A DNA stretch of 64,000 nucleotides from Monomorium pharaonis (GCF_013373865.1 NC_050467.1:3038001-3102000), one strand, 5' to 3'. Positions 12,939 to 27,304 are shown, numbered from the stretch's first letter. The notes: a model not told the origin generated them from the letters alone. Made by a program: numbers and translations.

Positions 12939-15900
12939 CCCCATTTAACCAACGAAACTCTCCGAAACGAAAATGGGAAAACCGAACATGTCGAAACCGC
13001 GACTCGGATACAGAAGCCAATAGGAAAACGCGCACGAAGGCGCACGGATAATCGCTCGTTAACATAGAATTTCGCGTAGTTTACGGAAAGAGAGCCGGCG
13101 GAAACAAAAGCAGTATTGAAGCTTCATTTTGCAGTTCGCGATGCAAAGTTACCGAAGCGTAACTATATACGTTATTTCCATTTTCGTCGTTTTCGCATTC
13201 TCCCACGCGTCATGTTCCAGAGTATTTTTTTCGTACTTTATTATTATTAACTTCATCAACACGGCAATTGTAAAATCTCCGTCGTCGGCACTTTCCGTCG
13301 CGCATTAACACCGCCGTATTTATTGTTATCAAAATGCACGCAGCGAGGAAAACAGAATTATTTATTAATCGTGCGGATACACACGTGAATAGACCGAATA
13401 ATTATAACGTAAATATTTTCTGGCGTCCAACCAAATTTTCGTGTTCAAAAATATTCACATTACTCCGAAAAAAAAAAGAAAAAAAAGAAAAGGGATTAAA
13501 AGCTCTCGCGAGTACATTTTCATGCCGAAATTAATTAGCGTCGTTGGTTGGTACGGCTTTAGCGACCTCCGAACAATATAAATCCGTCGTAAATTAGTTA
13601 CGGCAAATCGGGATTTATGAATTTCGACGGAAACAAAAAACTTGGCCTACGGACGGAAGGGGTTTCACCTGCCGTTGCCCAATTTCACGGGTATAGATCG
13701 ATCGAGGATCGATGGGCGATAGGAAAATCGCCGTGATAATCGCCGGCCAGCCTACGCAGGCTGAAAAATCGGGAACGATTTCCTTCTTGGCGCCACGGTC
13801 ATTATCCCTCCATCACGAGTTAATAATGGCATGCCCGCAAACTGCCGGTGTTTGTACAAAAAATTATATCTATCGCGTATACATTGGGTTGCTTCTCTAT
13901 CGACACACTCAAGAAATTTTGTTCTCGAGTTAGATATATATCTCTTGATGCTGCATGATTGTGGAAAATTGTACTTTTAAGTGTGAGTCTAAGATCGCAC
14001 TCTGTTATTAGAATAAAACATCTAGAAAAGACGGCTCTAAAATGGTTGAAGAGATCCATAATTCTCGTAATATTCAAGAACGAATGTTTTTAAATTAAAA
14101 TCAAATTCCCAAAGACACGTATAAACAAAAATTTTCGACGTCCATAATCGTATATATTAGACAGAAATAAAAGCGCAAATTTAAAAGCGTTGTTAAAAAG
14201 AAGAAAGATGATTCTCAGTACACGAGTCAGTCATGTTAGCCACGAGATTGAAACGCAAGCATTCTGACCCTTGTATGCCAAAACATTCGCGGCTCGACAA
14301 AGCTGCCAACAAACATACGGATCACGCAATCAATTAAGTCGTCAATCTACAGACGTTTTCATTTATCAACGAGGCCGGACGTCGCTTCATTCAAAGATAA
14401 CACAGATAAGTCGATAATTAGTCGAGAAATCAAATGCACTTGCGAAGGCACGATCTTCAAGAACGATCTTTTTCTCGCTCCTTTGTTCCTCGTTCGCCGC
14501 TCAGCCCTACGGGCGTTTCGCGGGAAAAAGTCCGTATTTTTTTCACGTCTTTGTTCCGCCTCCTCCCGACTGTCTATCTCGCGATAGCCGTCCGGTCGTC
14601 CAGCCGGCTGGTCGTCGTCGGTAATAAAGACATTAACCAGGCCGGGCCGCGCGATCCTGCGGTGCGATGAAGACCTTCCCGTTCCAGGAGGCCACTTAGT
14701 TCAGCCAGAGCGAGGCAGGGACGCCTGCTTTCGGCGAAATGATTTACGCCCCGCGAACTATAATTATTAAAAGGGCCTTCCGCGAGATCGCCTCCGTTTG
14801 CTGGATCCGCACTGGTTAACCCTTTATGACCTGACCCGACTTCAAAGCAACGTATTATCTTTCTTTTTTAATGTTTGGAGCATCACGAGATTATTACGAT
14901 TTACTTAAAAAAAAATGTAAAACTCCGAAAAAAAATATTAAGTTGTTTGACCAACGATAAAATTACAGATAATTTTCATTTATAAAATCAAAATATCAAA
15001 ATGTTTACTTATATATAAGCATCACGAGCGTAATATAAAATAAAATGGTGATAATGAACCGGGTATCCATGTCATTAGGCAAAACGGCACGAGAAGATCC
15101 AAACCTGTTCACGAGTCGCACGAAACGCAATCTGAAGGACCAAATTTTATGCCCGCCCAGGGATCTCAGTCGGTCGTCGCTTTTATGCCGCAGTTTCCGA
15201 GTGCGAGGAAAAAGTGATGGCTCTGCGAAAGATGATAAAGGCCCGAAATGAGTCGTCGTTCCGAGTTCGCGGTTCGAATTTCCGGCACGTTATATGCCGT
15301 CATAACCGGGATTTAAAAGACACGAGTAACGAACGAACGACACTCCGGAGACGAGTATAGCGCCGAGTTTATTTTCATTCGCGTTATTGCCCGACCGACT
15401 TCGACGCAACGACGGCCTCTCGTTCTCTGGAGTATCATCGATATCCGGGCACGCCGATATGCGCCGACGGGATTTACGATGGCAGGTTCATCTCGCGAAA
15501 AGAGAAGCGATCGTTCCTAAGAGCGGACTTGATTAATTCTCTAAAGCGCTATTCAATTTTTATTTTATTCGAAAAAAAAAACACGCAAATTTGATAACTC
15601 AAAATGGTGATCAAAGTTTTAAGATTTATTAAACGAAACTATCGATAGATTTAGAAAAATCAGTAATTTTGTATTTTATAATCGTTTTTATAATCCTACG
15701 CATCGTATATGTAAATTATAAGTAACATGTATTTTTAATATTCAATTATTATTGGCACAACGAAGAGAGAGACTCAGTAATAAGCTCGAAAATGTGGAGC
15801 ATAAATTCAATGAAATCGAGACACGTTGGATATAATATCAACATTTAATACTTTCAATAATACAATCTTTAATAATCGAAGAAATTGCTAATGCAAATTA

Positions 15901-16210
15901 GAGCAAGATAAAAATTCCTCTTACACTAATTCAGTTCGCGTATTGAGTAATCAAAATGAGAAATCTCCTTGTAACAGCTCTCTTATAGTTGTCGAACGAG
16001 TCTGAGTCGAATACTCCGACAGTAACAGTCCTTCGCTCTCGACGCACTGTGGATTTATGGCGCATCAAAGAACGTCGATACAAGATTCGTTTGTGTACCG
16101 CATCATGGGAGTTTTTTTTTTTTTTTACGATATGCTGATGTCCATGGGAGAGCCGCGTAAACTAGCCGAGGACATAAAACCACGAGAGAAGTTTCACAGC
16201 CGGTCGGGAA
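12933..16210. other. Non-coding stretch with CpG-rich patches
   Basis: CpG-rich around 12,940-13,330, 13,560-13,800, 14,440-14,820 and 15,100-15,540, and AT-rich between. No open frame has both splice signals and clear codon bias. A run of T lies at about 16,114-16,126. Confidence 0.45.
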
Positions 16211-16245
16211 GATGAGATGAGATGAGATGAGACGAGATGAAACGA
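16211..16245 (+). repeat. (GATGA)n pentanucleotide repeat
   Basis: Four clean GATGA units followed by degenerate units (GACGA, GATGA, AACGA). It is a short minisatellite. Confidence 0.85.
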
Positions 16246-18656
16246 GTCGCGCGAGGCGTAAAGCTCAACGGCGAGGAGTGGCTGCTCGCATTCTTCTCGC
16301 CGCGTTCTCCGTATTATATTAACGTCTTATATTCGCCCGGACGGTTTTATCGATAATTAAACCAAAACTTTTCCGAGGCGTTTCGCCTTCGGCACTTCGT
16401 CCGAACGAAGCACGAACGACGAGCGACGACCCACCGCAGGCATCTGACAGCGGCAAATAGGCTTTAACTTGTCTTTAAGGCTTCGTCACTTAAGCGAACA
16501 ACGGCCGACCACGAAAATAAAAGTCCGCCAACTTTTTCACCCCCCGCCGTCTCGACAGATTACAGACTTCGATAGAAACGTTGAGACTCTCGCCAATCAT
16601 GGCGAAGACGGTATTTGACTTTATTCCATGTAGACACGCCGTTAAATGTTAGCAATGCCTTAATTCGGGATACAATATCCAAAGGATTAAATGAAATAAT
16701 TGGATCCAAAATTAAAAAATTGTATAACTCAATTATTTCATAAATATAGAATGGAGATATTTTTAAATGCAAATATCTAAGATAATTATCATAACCATGT
16801 CTGTACTAATTAATGTATTTGAACATTTTAGATTATTTAGTAAGAGAACTCTTGATTAAATTTACTTGTAAAGTTCGTAGTTTATGCGAGGAAAATAACG
16901 ATATTAATAATCAATACGAAGGCGTAGAGGCAATACGAAATAAGAGTTGGCATTTCGCGTAGAGGCAAAAGGGAGCTTAGCTTCGTTTATAGATTGCGAC
17001 CGACCAAACGAACTAGTAGTCTCGTTAGCTTTCTCGCTGCGGTATACATACCGCAGTACGCGAAGCAAACGCGGTTACTCCGAAACTGTCCAGTACATTG
17101 CATAATGAGAGCGCTTATGCTGGCACACGACTGCAAAATAAATGCGCGCGGTATGTGTCCCAAAGTGAGATGCGCAATCGTACGAGATGCGATGCGTATG
17201 CGTAGCGTCGCCGCGCCGGTGCAACTTCGATGATAACACGGAAGAAGTGGTTTAATCCGCCGAATGTGGGACGAACGTGGAGTTACCTCCGTGGAGTTAA
17301 CTCCGTTTGAGTGAGATTTCGACGGTTCAGCAGTTTCGTTACCGGATTGAGACTGTTAGCGTTCGTAAACAATTACTGATGTTTTGGAGGAATTAGGCTT
17401 AAGAGTTTTGAATTAGTTCTGTTAAATCCAATGTTTATATATAAACGTAATGAATCGTTTCATTCGTTGTATTATTTCATTATATTATACTATGTAAATC
17501 ATAAACATGATAAATATATCGATATTTACTCAATATTGTATTATATTATGGTAGATTATTGTATTTGTTGTTCTTTAATTATAACGTAAAATTTACCTTG
17601 TCTTTTACCTTTGATTTTTGATATTTATAGTTATTAATCTACAAATAAGCTTAAAAATTAGATAATATACTTAATGGAGTAAACAATGTCTACATATAAT
17701 TATTCCCGATGTTCTTAGTTGCAATTTTAACAGTTTCCTAGCAATTTTATCTATGTGCAAAGTGCTTTGAAAAATTTCAAAGATATAACAATATCCTTAT
17801 AGGTTTAGAAACAATTTTTCTTCTGTGAAAAGTACTTTGTCACTGCTTATTACAAAGCTTACTTTGAAATATCTCCTATCATTCTTTTTATTTATGCTTA
17901 TAAATTTGTCCTATAAATTTCAAAAGACTAATATACCTTACAATAAATATGCCTTAAAATATATCGTGTAGTAAGATCAAAATTAACCGATAAATAATCG
18001 ATATAATGTTCTATTTCTTATATCTCACATATATCCTCGTGCGTATACATAATTATTACATTATTATAGTTATCACAAAACTAAATATTAACACTATTCT
18101 ATATAGCTCACTCATTTTAAGTTTATGAATATATTACAAATACCTCTATCTATATTATTCTTATGCTATTAATATCAAAACTATTAATATGCTACATATC
18201 ATATACTCGTCTATTAGAAAACATATATTATTAAGCTTTTTTAACGGAGGTAAATTTTCGAATATTGTAAGAGAATAAAAGAATTATATTAATCATAATT
18301 TATGTATAAATATTAAAAAAAAAATAAATTTTGTATACCAACAGTAACCTATTATTTATATTCCTACTTAGCAGAAGAAAAATTATTCATATTATAATAT
18401 TGCAATTAAATAATTAATCTTTATCTCATAATAGCTTTATTAAATCAATACTTTTTTATGGTCGTCTAATATTAGCTTATACGTAAATTGCTCATTAGTA
18501 TAATCTTATTATCCGATTAAACAGGAATTTAATTGGCTAGCGTGATTTAAATATATGTAGAATGATGTATTATAATCTTTTATAACAAATGTATCCTAAA
18601 TATTTCTTTAAGAAATAAAATAATTTTAATTAATAATAATTTTAATTTTATACAGA

Positions 18657-18660
<4 letters not shown>
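16246..18660. other. Non-coding stretch, strongly AT-rich to the right
   Basis: CpG-rich to about 16,560 and again at 16,990-17,350, then very AT-rich from 17,380 to 18,660. A 20-base near-palindrome sits at 17,037-17,056: two 9-base arms (CTGCGGTAT and ATACCGCAG) around 2 bases. No gene seen. Confidence 0.5.

Positions 18661-18696
<36 letters not shown>
18661..18696 (+). repeat. (CA)18 microsatellite
   Basis: Perfect CA dinucleotide run of 36 bases inside AT-rich sequence. Confidence 0.95.
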
Positions 18697-18697
<1 letters not shown>

Positions 18698-21600
18698 TAC
18701 GCATAAGAACACAGAACAATGTACGAAATCTTTTCCATTACTAACATATACGATACACAAAATATAAAATTCTTATTTCGCGATTGAAGTCGTCAGATTT
18801 TAATCGATAAACATCTTCGCCACGAGTGTTAAAATAAAAGCTTGGCCAATGATGCCTATCCAGACGCATCTTCCTCTCGGCCACGAAGAATGGCTGTAAT
18901 CCCCAGCAAAATGGCAGGTCGTAGAGACTCGTGCGATTAGCGTGCCACTCCGGAGTACTAGGCCAGAGGCAAGATAGTCTGATGGATAAACGAGAGGCTC
19001 GTTTGGACTTTTGACGACTTCGACCGAGTCCTCCAACTACGTTGCAACTGCAGATCTTATCGCGGCCGCAGCTGTGATCCGCTCGCATTAGCGGATCCTG
19101 ATTTTACGGACGCCGCTTGTTCCGCCCGCCATCGATCCGCTCGTGAACCGGCTCGATAATTATGCTAATTGCGCAAAAACCAGCCGTCTTGCAACGCCGA
19201 CTAAAGAATTCTCGTGGCCACCATCCTCAGCCCACTGTAAAGCGTCGGAATGGTTAAAGACCTCTGACCTGTTCTTTAGATTATGAACTATAGTACTACG
19301 GAAGATGCTTCTTCCTCTTGAGAGATTAGCTTATACGGAAATTAATTCGTCCTGTCCTTACTTATGCATATGTAAATATTACATGTATAATTTTAAATGC
19401 GGAAAGGAAGATGTTAAATCGTTAAAGAATACCTTTAATTAAGTGTTTATAATTTTATATGTAAAATACGATATAATTATTTAAAAATTCTAAACAAATT
19501 TACCAGTGTTAAAAATCAAGATAGAAATCGCGAAAGATTATTAAAATCATTTCAAATCCAAACATTTCAAAATTCAAAACATTAAACACTTTCGAACTTG
19601 AAAATTATTTTTAGAATTATTTCAAATTCAAGAATATAAATAATTTCTTGACTTTTTGAGATTTTAAGTATAGATATATTTCGCGCGTGTGGTAATATGA
19701 CGATTTCAAATTGACTGCTTAAAGTAAATTGCAAACTTCAGCCAGATGTTACCCCTAAATTAATACAAGCATTAACCTCGTTTATTGCTAATTCCCCCGT
19801 TGCACCACTTCTGCTAAAATTACATCCTCTCATTCGATTAAGCAAACTCCGAAGTTATATCGAGTTAAAAATGTTGATTTACACTGGGGAACCAATTCAG
19901 CGTTAGAATGTTCTCCTAACTTTCTCGTACTAAACGGCTTTGTCCCGCGTAAATTCAGCGACATTGTTCAAATCCCAAATGTTGAATATAAAATTTCGAT
20001 TTCAATTTTACTATATCATAGAACTACTAAAAGATTAGATAACTCAAACATCTTTATATTGCGAGATTCCTTGCGTATCTCGTAACGAAGCGATTGTGTG
20101 ATATGAAAAGAGTAATGGTAATTGGAATTAAGCTGCGAGTGCTTTAGCGGGTGTTGGTAAAACTAGTAATAACTTCATCGCAGTGTTATAACAAGCAGGC
20201 TGCAATTAAAGTAATTACCCAACGCCTTGCACGTTTGTGCCGATGAATTATTCCTAGCATGTACCAAGAAAAGAAAGCCATAAAAGAAGGTGAAAAGGAT
20301 GGCCGAGTTCAACATATTTACGGACCATCAACGGTCAGGTCTTAATTGGCCAAATTATACTTGTATTCATCTATTTTAGTCTGATGTCTGCGATTAATTG
20401 CACAATTCTTTTCATGTAGTCAGTACGCTTATATATATAAAAAATCAACTATTATATTAAAAATTATACAGAAAATAAAATTACAAAATGTACTCAATTT
20501 ATAAATCAAAGAAAAATGTCGATATTGATTTTAATACTATAATTAAATTATAACATTAATAATATTAATATTAATTTTAATATTACCCATAATTAAAAAG
20601 ATATTTATATATAGCAACAAGAAAATTGTACAAATCCGTTCAATAATGAATAAATTCAAAATAAATTTAATTTTAATTTCTCAATTATAGGTCGAAATAT
20701 CATATCAATTTATAATCTTACGAATACCAGCCACTGACAATGAATCGATTTATGCAAATATTCGTCCAATTGTCTGATAAAATATTCGTCAATATGTAAT
20801 TCATGATAATATCCATTTATATTTCCGCGCAATATAATCGCGCAACATTCGACAAATGTGATTCTCTTTCCGGCGTAACAAACGGAAACGTGCAAGAAGC
20901 TGCGAGACTATTCGGAAGAAATTTATGTGCGCACCTGCGGTCCGCATGCGGGCCTGTCATGGATCAATTAATGCACGTGCAATTAAGATCAAGCGAAAAG
21001 CATCCTTTCTGCGCTCCTCGCTCTTTCGCGCCTGGTGCAGATCCTTTGTAAAATACACGAGCCTAATCGACCGTTAATCGAACGTTTGCATGGAACAAAA
21101 GGAAAAGTTGTAATTATTCGCGTACGAGAACTGAAATTGCACGATCGTGAACGAGAGGGAAGAAAAATCCAATAAGAAATGTGAAAGAAAAATTCGAGAA
21201 AAGATTAAGAGTGGATTTCCTTGCGATTAAGGAAATTTTCGAACAGAAGAGGAAATCGATTTGATATGAGCACTTCTGTAGATGCAGTTGTCTAAACTCA
21301 ATCGTCAAGTATTAAATAAAATCAATAATATGTTGTTTTTTATTGGAATCATATATCGGATAAATGAAAGTATAATAATAATTAAACATGTCCTCTTTTC
21401 ATATTACTAAATATTCAATGAATAATAGCATACGAAAAATTAATGAAAATACACAATTTTTCAATAAAATACGGTTATAATTTTAATATTTACATTCTCA
21501 ATTAATTATATTGATGTAATTAAGCCCTAATTAATTTAATAAAATTTAAGTATCATTAATTAACAGAATATTAAAAAATTATTTTATTTTAGTAAAGATT

Positions 21601-22454
21601 ATTATTTTAACTGCTGAATTTCAACTACTAATTTTAATTACTGAATACGTTGTATAATTTTTTTAGTTTACTGAAATTATTCAGATATATCACATTCGTT
21701 TCCAATATTTCGCTGTATAACGATGCAAATAAGAGAGACGGTTAAGCGTACCAAAGAATATTCTCTCTCACTAATTCCGAGAGTTACAACTTCCCATCGT
21801 TATCCGGTTCGAGTTCGATACCGGACAAGTACGGTATCGAACTCGAGGAGCGATACATGATGCAGGAGATAAAAAGAAAAGGAAACCGTGTAAATGCGTA
21901 TTTCGCAACAAAGCGAATAGTATGTGCAAGAAAACAAATGCAGAGCGTGGTTAAAGAAAGGAAAAAGGGGAAAATCATACAAGGTGATTTGAAAATTTGC
22001 ACAAATCGATAAAAACAATTCTTCCGCAATGAAAATTCTTATCAAGACTTTAAATTAAATTACTTACGGAATTCAAGAAATATTCGTTAATCGAAACAAA
22101 TTCATAAAAGAGCGTATTTTTATTGTCGATTCTATCGTATTTTTATAGGATCACCCTGTGTGCACGTGCGATTGTTGAAGAAAATGCGCGGCTTTCGCAC
22201 GGAAAGAGGAATCGAACCCTCACATATGTGGAGAGACCCCGAAGGAATAGAATCGTCTATCTCCCGATTCCCAACATTTTCATTCCTCGAGAAGCCGCGA
22301 GAGAGAAACGAGAGTGTACGAGGACGAAAACAAAAATAGTGTAGATGAAAAACGCGTACACTGGACGTAGAATGGACGGCGAAAAAAATACAGCACCGAA
22401 AGGTACTTCGCGGTACCATCGGCTGTCGAGGATGGAGAGCCGCTTTCCTTCTTA
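18697..22454. other. Non-coding stretch
   Basis: A CpG-rich patch at 18,780-19,270 has two overlapping reverse-strand open frames (18,741-19,088 and 18,800-19,036). The second is hydrophobic near its end, with WIGIIGQAFILTLVAKMFID, but lacks a convincing acceptor. The rest is AT-rich to about 20,860 and mixed after that. A perfect 15-bp-stem hairpin lies at 21,809-21,846. No recognisable gene. Confidence 0.4.
21809..21846. repeat. Perfect hairpin, 15-bp stem, 8-nt loop
   Basis: The arms TCGAGTTCGATACCG and CGGTATCGAACTCGA are exact reverse complements separated by GACAAGTA. The stem contains a GTTCGA-type string that mimics a tRNA B box, but no tRNA fold surrounds it. Confidence 0.9.

Positions 22455-22482
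<28 letters not shown>
22455..22482. repeat. (CT)14 microsatellite
   Basis: Uninterrupted CT run. The long open frame spanning it on the + strand (22,345-22,722) contains a Ser-Leu run made by the repeat and is not supported as a gene. Confidence 0.95.
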
Positions 22483-22485
<3 letters not shown>

Positions 22486-25400
22486 TTTCTTTTGCAGCAG
22501 ATTTACAGGACGACGAGCAGTGCCCCGAGGACACGCGAGCGGTGCGAGGAATACTTGGAAGGACGACTTGGCAGGAGAGGAAAAAAGGGTCTTCTAAACC
22601 GTGTTCGTGCTAAAGTACTCGGCTTACAATCTCCAACTCGCGCAACGAGCCGCTCAGGCCGGGGAAAAAAGCGCGAACGTTTAACCCAGTTTTCCACGGG
22701 TGAAATTAACGTCTCGCTTTAATGCCGAACTTTAAGTATTTCACCGCCGCGCAGGCGAGATATATGGGATTGCCTACCCCAGGAAATAGGTAATGATTCT
22801 TTTCATGAAGAATCTCGAGCGCGCGAAAGTTCATTTTCAAGTAGCAGATATTACCTATATTATGTATGAGATAAATGAGATATTTTAAGCAATTTCGGAA
22901 TAATGTACGTTTGACCGTACCCTCGCTACGTTCATTAATCCAAAGAGCCTCATTTCTTCTTTTGATCCTTTTTCACTTTTCTTTTACCTTTTTCCGTTAT
23001 ATTCATTTCTCATACTTCTTCCTTTTTTTTACATTTATTACAGTTTTTTAACTCACTTTCTTTTCAAAATTGTAGCATATCATTCTTGATTCGGCTTCTC
23101 GACAGAGTTATCGCGAAGGAACTCGAAGTCGATACGGACACATAGGTAGATGTTGCTCAGCATAGGGCAACTAACAGAGCCTCGTAGTATTAAGTCATTA
23201 CGTTCGAGTCCGGTCCTAATAATACCCTTCAAGCTGGGCGAGTGAGCGAAGCGAGCAAGGTCCCGTCCATCCATCCAGCCGTCCGCCACAACGCGCCGTA
23301 TCCTCGGTTCTTGCAGAGGTTCTCACAGTGATCAACAACCTCCGCCATCACGGCGACCTCCTCGAAAGCAACCTTAATATTGTCATTCGCAGATTTAATA
23401 CCTCATTGCAAAGAGTCGTGTACTTTGACTATTAAATGTCGACCAATATTTCACTGATAAATGAAAGTTTAAAAATATCTATTATGATATGTAATATTCC
23501 ACTGCCCACTTGCATATAACAATATTTAATCTCTATCCTACACTCTAATAATTCTTGTCAGCAAAAAAGTAAACACTTCATTCTAGATTCATGGGCTTCT
23601 ATTAATTTAAAAAAAAAATTACTGCGGTTTATGTTATTTCCTTTGTATCAGAAAATTTTATTACATGTGCCAGCTTTGAAATATACGATTCCTAGTTTAG
23701 CTCGTTCGTAAAGCAAAATTAATTAAAAAATTTTAACTTACTTTTCGAAATATATATATATATAATTCAGTTTCAGTAATAACGCATATATTTCAAACAA
23801 TGATTCGTCTATATATAATGTAATTCCCCATTGCACAATAATATTAATTTTCCAACAAGATAATGACTGTGATATGGTCATAGACTTACATTGTTACACA
23901 AGTACAACAGAACAAAGATAAGCATGGATGGTTCGATACAAATGTATTCTTTAAGGATTTTCTGTTCAGTTCTTCGCATGATTTCACTTGTGTCACAACT
24001 CTAGTCTCAAGATATCCAATGTACCAATATGGTCACGGATTTCCTCTCATAGTACGAAACTAAACAGTCAATCAGTTATCTGATATCTAATACTGCTAAG
24101 TCGAAGCGAGCCAGCTTGGCACGAATTTGCATGCCGCGCGAGCCTCTTTCTATGGATTCCCGAGTGCTCGCAGATCGTCCGCGTGCGAAACCCTACATCG
24201 ATAATCCCGTAATAAGATATTAATACCGGCAATCGCGGCTGGTCTAGTACGTGACTTCAAGGGCTGCCCACGCCTCTTTCTCTTTCCCCTTGCGCGAATC
24301 AGGCTCGTTGAGCGAGGCAGAGTCGACACGCTTTGCGTCAGGTCGTCTCTGATTCAGAGGTGTGCGTGCGTGCATCATCGTTCCCGTCATGCCAGAACCA
24401 AGACGAGGATAATAACTTCATACGAAGTGCTGGTGGTCCTCCGTACACGCGGATACGACGTTACAGGCTCGCGGGAACGATATGCACCGATCCGCCCATG
24501 TGAGAAGAACTGCACGCGGCTTCGATAATCGACAGACATTAACCCACGCGTTCAACCCTGAATGTTTACTGCAACTGCATTCTTTACGTATAGAAAAGTA
24601 GATCAGTGATAAACGAATGCAATACTCTTAGAGTTTTATTTAATTTTTTGATAAAATTAAATGATAATAAAACAAATAGTTTCAATTCCTACATTTTTAT
24701 CCAATTTATTTTATTTTCTATTTTTAAAATGCAAAGAAGAGAAATTATATGGTTTAGTTGTCTTAATCTTTAATATCAGTTCAGCATTTTATACTTCTTT
24801 TTTTCATTACACGAAAACACGAAACATTTTAATCTTTAGAAATAACTCAAATTATTCAAAATATTTTTCATCATGTCTCTATCTTAACAGTAATTCTACA
24901 TTATTTTAATTAAAGTAAAATTCGAGATGTAAAATCAATTCTTGGAGATTGCTATTCTAAAACGCGCCTATTTTGAAACATCCTGTACACGCCGCCGCAT
25001 ATATCGCCAAGGTATGCAGTGATCGTGTAATAAGATATTACAAGAGCAAACCCGCGATAGCCCGTTGGGCACAACCAGGGAGCGAGGCTGGTGGTCCGCA
25101 CCTATCCCGCTATACACCTAGACAACAACCTTGTCGTGTGTCATCATCGATGTACCCTCTTTGGGTACGAAGTGTATCCTTCTTCACACTTTCGTAGAGA
25201 AGAAAGTATGTTTCTTGTCGTCTCTGTACATGCAGAAACATTATCGTGAATTGCGCTATTCGTCGAGCTCGTTATGCGGAAGTGCACGGAATAAAGTTTA
25301 CAGGAACTTATATTAAACTTGTCAATCAATTTCAAATTCCTCTCTCGGCAATATAATGATTATTTTTACTGCGCAAGATGCAAAATGGGAGAAGCGAAGT

Positions 25401-26289
25401 ATAATTTTCCACGTTTTCCTTAATAAAAACACGATCAAAAAAACGCTTATATATTTTATTTAACAATGTCATAATTTTCTACATTCAAAATTTAATAAAC
25501 GTATTAAAATTCTGCTAATAAATTAAAATTAGATGTATATAATTATAAAATACAACGTTACATAGATATGTAATATTTTTTAAAAACAATTTATCTTAGT
25601 ACCAAGTTGACAATAAATTTCGAGTCTGTAGAATTTAATATGTTAAACGAAAAATAATACAAAATCAAATATTTTTACATTTTGCATCAAGTATCAAAAA
25701 ACCATAACTTAAAAGAATTAAAATTAGATAAGAGAATAAGAGCTAGATGAAAGCTGTCTGAAGTAATAATACGTAATAACGTAAAGTTTCGACGCCGGAT
25801 GCGCCACTCATAAATCTCCTAAAGCTTTCCGCGTAATCGATACGGTCCGGCTTCTCGGTCAAAGCTCGTTAACAATTCTCCGCGATGAAGTTGCTCTAAT
25901 TGGAAATTCCGCGTTGGATATCGTTCTTCCCCTCCCCATAAGAAAACGCATGTACCTATATATGTATCGCGTTCGAGAAACGTTATTATTCGATGGTATT
26001 CTTGACGCGATACTCGCCGTCGGTCGTGGAATCCGCCACAAACTCGTGCTCGACGCATTCGTTTTGCCGCGCCGCTTCATTAGTCGTTAGCTCGGAACTA
26101 ACCAGTCCACTTCAGCAACTGACAACTTCGTGGAACGCAGCTTAATCTCTTTACGTACGCTTTTGATACGATACTCGCTTTTTATTGTTATGACATCCAT
26201 CAATGCCGTATTTAATCCGTTTATTATACTTTTAATAATATTTTTATAAGAGTTTAAATTTAATCTCCTAAAAGAAAGAAAAAGAAAGA
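22483..26289. other. Non-coding stretch
   Basis: CpG-rich at 22,500-22,830, 23,100-23,360, 24,100-24,540 and 25,800-26,080, and AT-rich elsewhere. A short TA run is at about 23,750-23,764. No convincing exon, RNA gene or transposon body was seen. Confidence 0.45.
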
Positions 26290-26312
26290 CAGAGAGAGAG
26301 AGAGAGAGAGAG
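26290..26312 (+). repeat. (AG)n microsatellite
   Basis: About 11 AG units preceded by an AAAG-rich tract. Confidence 0.9.
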
Positions 26313-26994
26313 CACATGCCTGAAAAATGCATAATTTATGCAGCTATTATTCGCGTGGTTCACAAATGAGGCTCGCTTGGATGCTACATTGATGATCCCA
26401 GAGTGAATATCAACGTATGTCAGTCTAGTTAGTCTAGCTGGTTGCCTTAATAGCCACGTTAGCCGTTCGAAGACCGGATAGAAGACCCTCACTTACGTCG
26501 AATCCCATTTGTCGGCCTTAACGCGCTCTCACGCGTTCCGCCTTTTCCAGTCTTTTCCCGTGATACTAGATATACTCGTCGATCGTACGATCTGACTCTA
26601 TGACGAAGGAGAATCGCCACCTCTTTGAAGTATTCTAGTCGATCGAGACTGTATCCTCGCTACGGTTAGAATTTCTAATTACAGACTCGGTGCCGAGGAG
26701 ATATCGATTGGATCTCCCGAAACGAGCGGCGGCCGCTGAGACAATCGCGCCGAAACAGCAGCGTCGGTCTAATTCTCGTCTAGGTTAATGACTACCATCG
26801 AAATATCCATCTCTACAGACGATGCCGCCAATTTCAAAACGCTATTTTTCCCTTCAGAGATGTAAAGCTAGTTGGAATCAATGTAAATTGCTGAGATGAA
26901 AAAATCAAAATTTGTTTTATTAAAAATTCCCTGGACATATGATTAATTCAAAAACTGATCGAGATGACTCAATAAAGAAACTTTTTTTTAGATG
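26313..26994. other. Non-coding stretch
   Basis: CpG-rich sequence (26,490-26,830) grading into AT-rich sequence. No open frame or element recognised. Confidence 0.5.
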
Positions 26995-27001
26995 AAATTA
27001 G

Positions 27002-27297
27002 TAGGTATATTAAGCTGGCTGAGCCATATCATTTAGAACACATCGATTTCTACATTGAAATTATTCATAAAATATAGCATAATATTAAGCTAACTAGCCA
27101 CTACAAAAAACGCATATACTGAACAAAAAAAATCATTAATATAGGAATTATTTGCTAATTATTTGCTAGCCTTCGATAATAAAAAAATTTTTTTGGATGG
27201 AGTAAATTTTTTTTTCAGAAAATAGTAAATAATTAGCAAATAATTCCAATGTAGAAATCAATGTGTTTTGATGATCTCAGCCAGCTTAATACACCTA
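27002..27297. mobile_element. MITE with 7-bp target-site duplication
   Basis: A non-coding inverted-repeat element of 296 bp. The left terminus begins TAGGTATATTAAGCTGGCTG; the right terminus in reverse begins TAGGTGTATTAAGCTGGCTG. The outer arms pair for about 56 bases. An inner pair of 21-base arms (27,144-27,164 and 27,227-27,247) is exact. On the right, outer and inner arms are contiguous; on the left, 86 bases separate them and contain a partial second copy of the terminus (AATATTAAGCTAACTAGCC). The element is bounded by AAATTAG at 26,995-27,001 and 27,298-27,304. No transposase is present and the superfamily is not assigned. Confidence 0.75.
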
Positions 27298-27304
27298 AAA
27301 TTAG

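Noticed and set aside
22200..22260. tRNA gene on the reverse strand (GGGTTCGATTCC resembles a B box)
   Set aside because: The T-stem does not pair with a 7-base loop, and no acceptor stem, anticodon arm or A box lies at the required spacing.
22345..22722. 125-codon frame spanning a (CT)n run
   Set aside because: Arg- and Ser-rich, no splice context, and overlapping frames on the other strand are also open.
23195..23225. tRNA B-box-like GTTCGAGTCC on the + strand
   Set aside because: No T-stem pairing and no upstream A box or acceptor stem.
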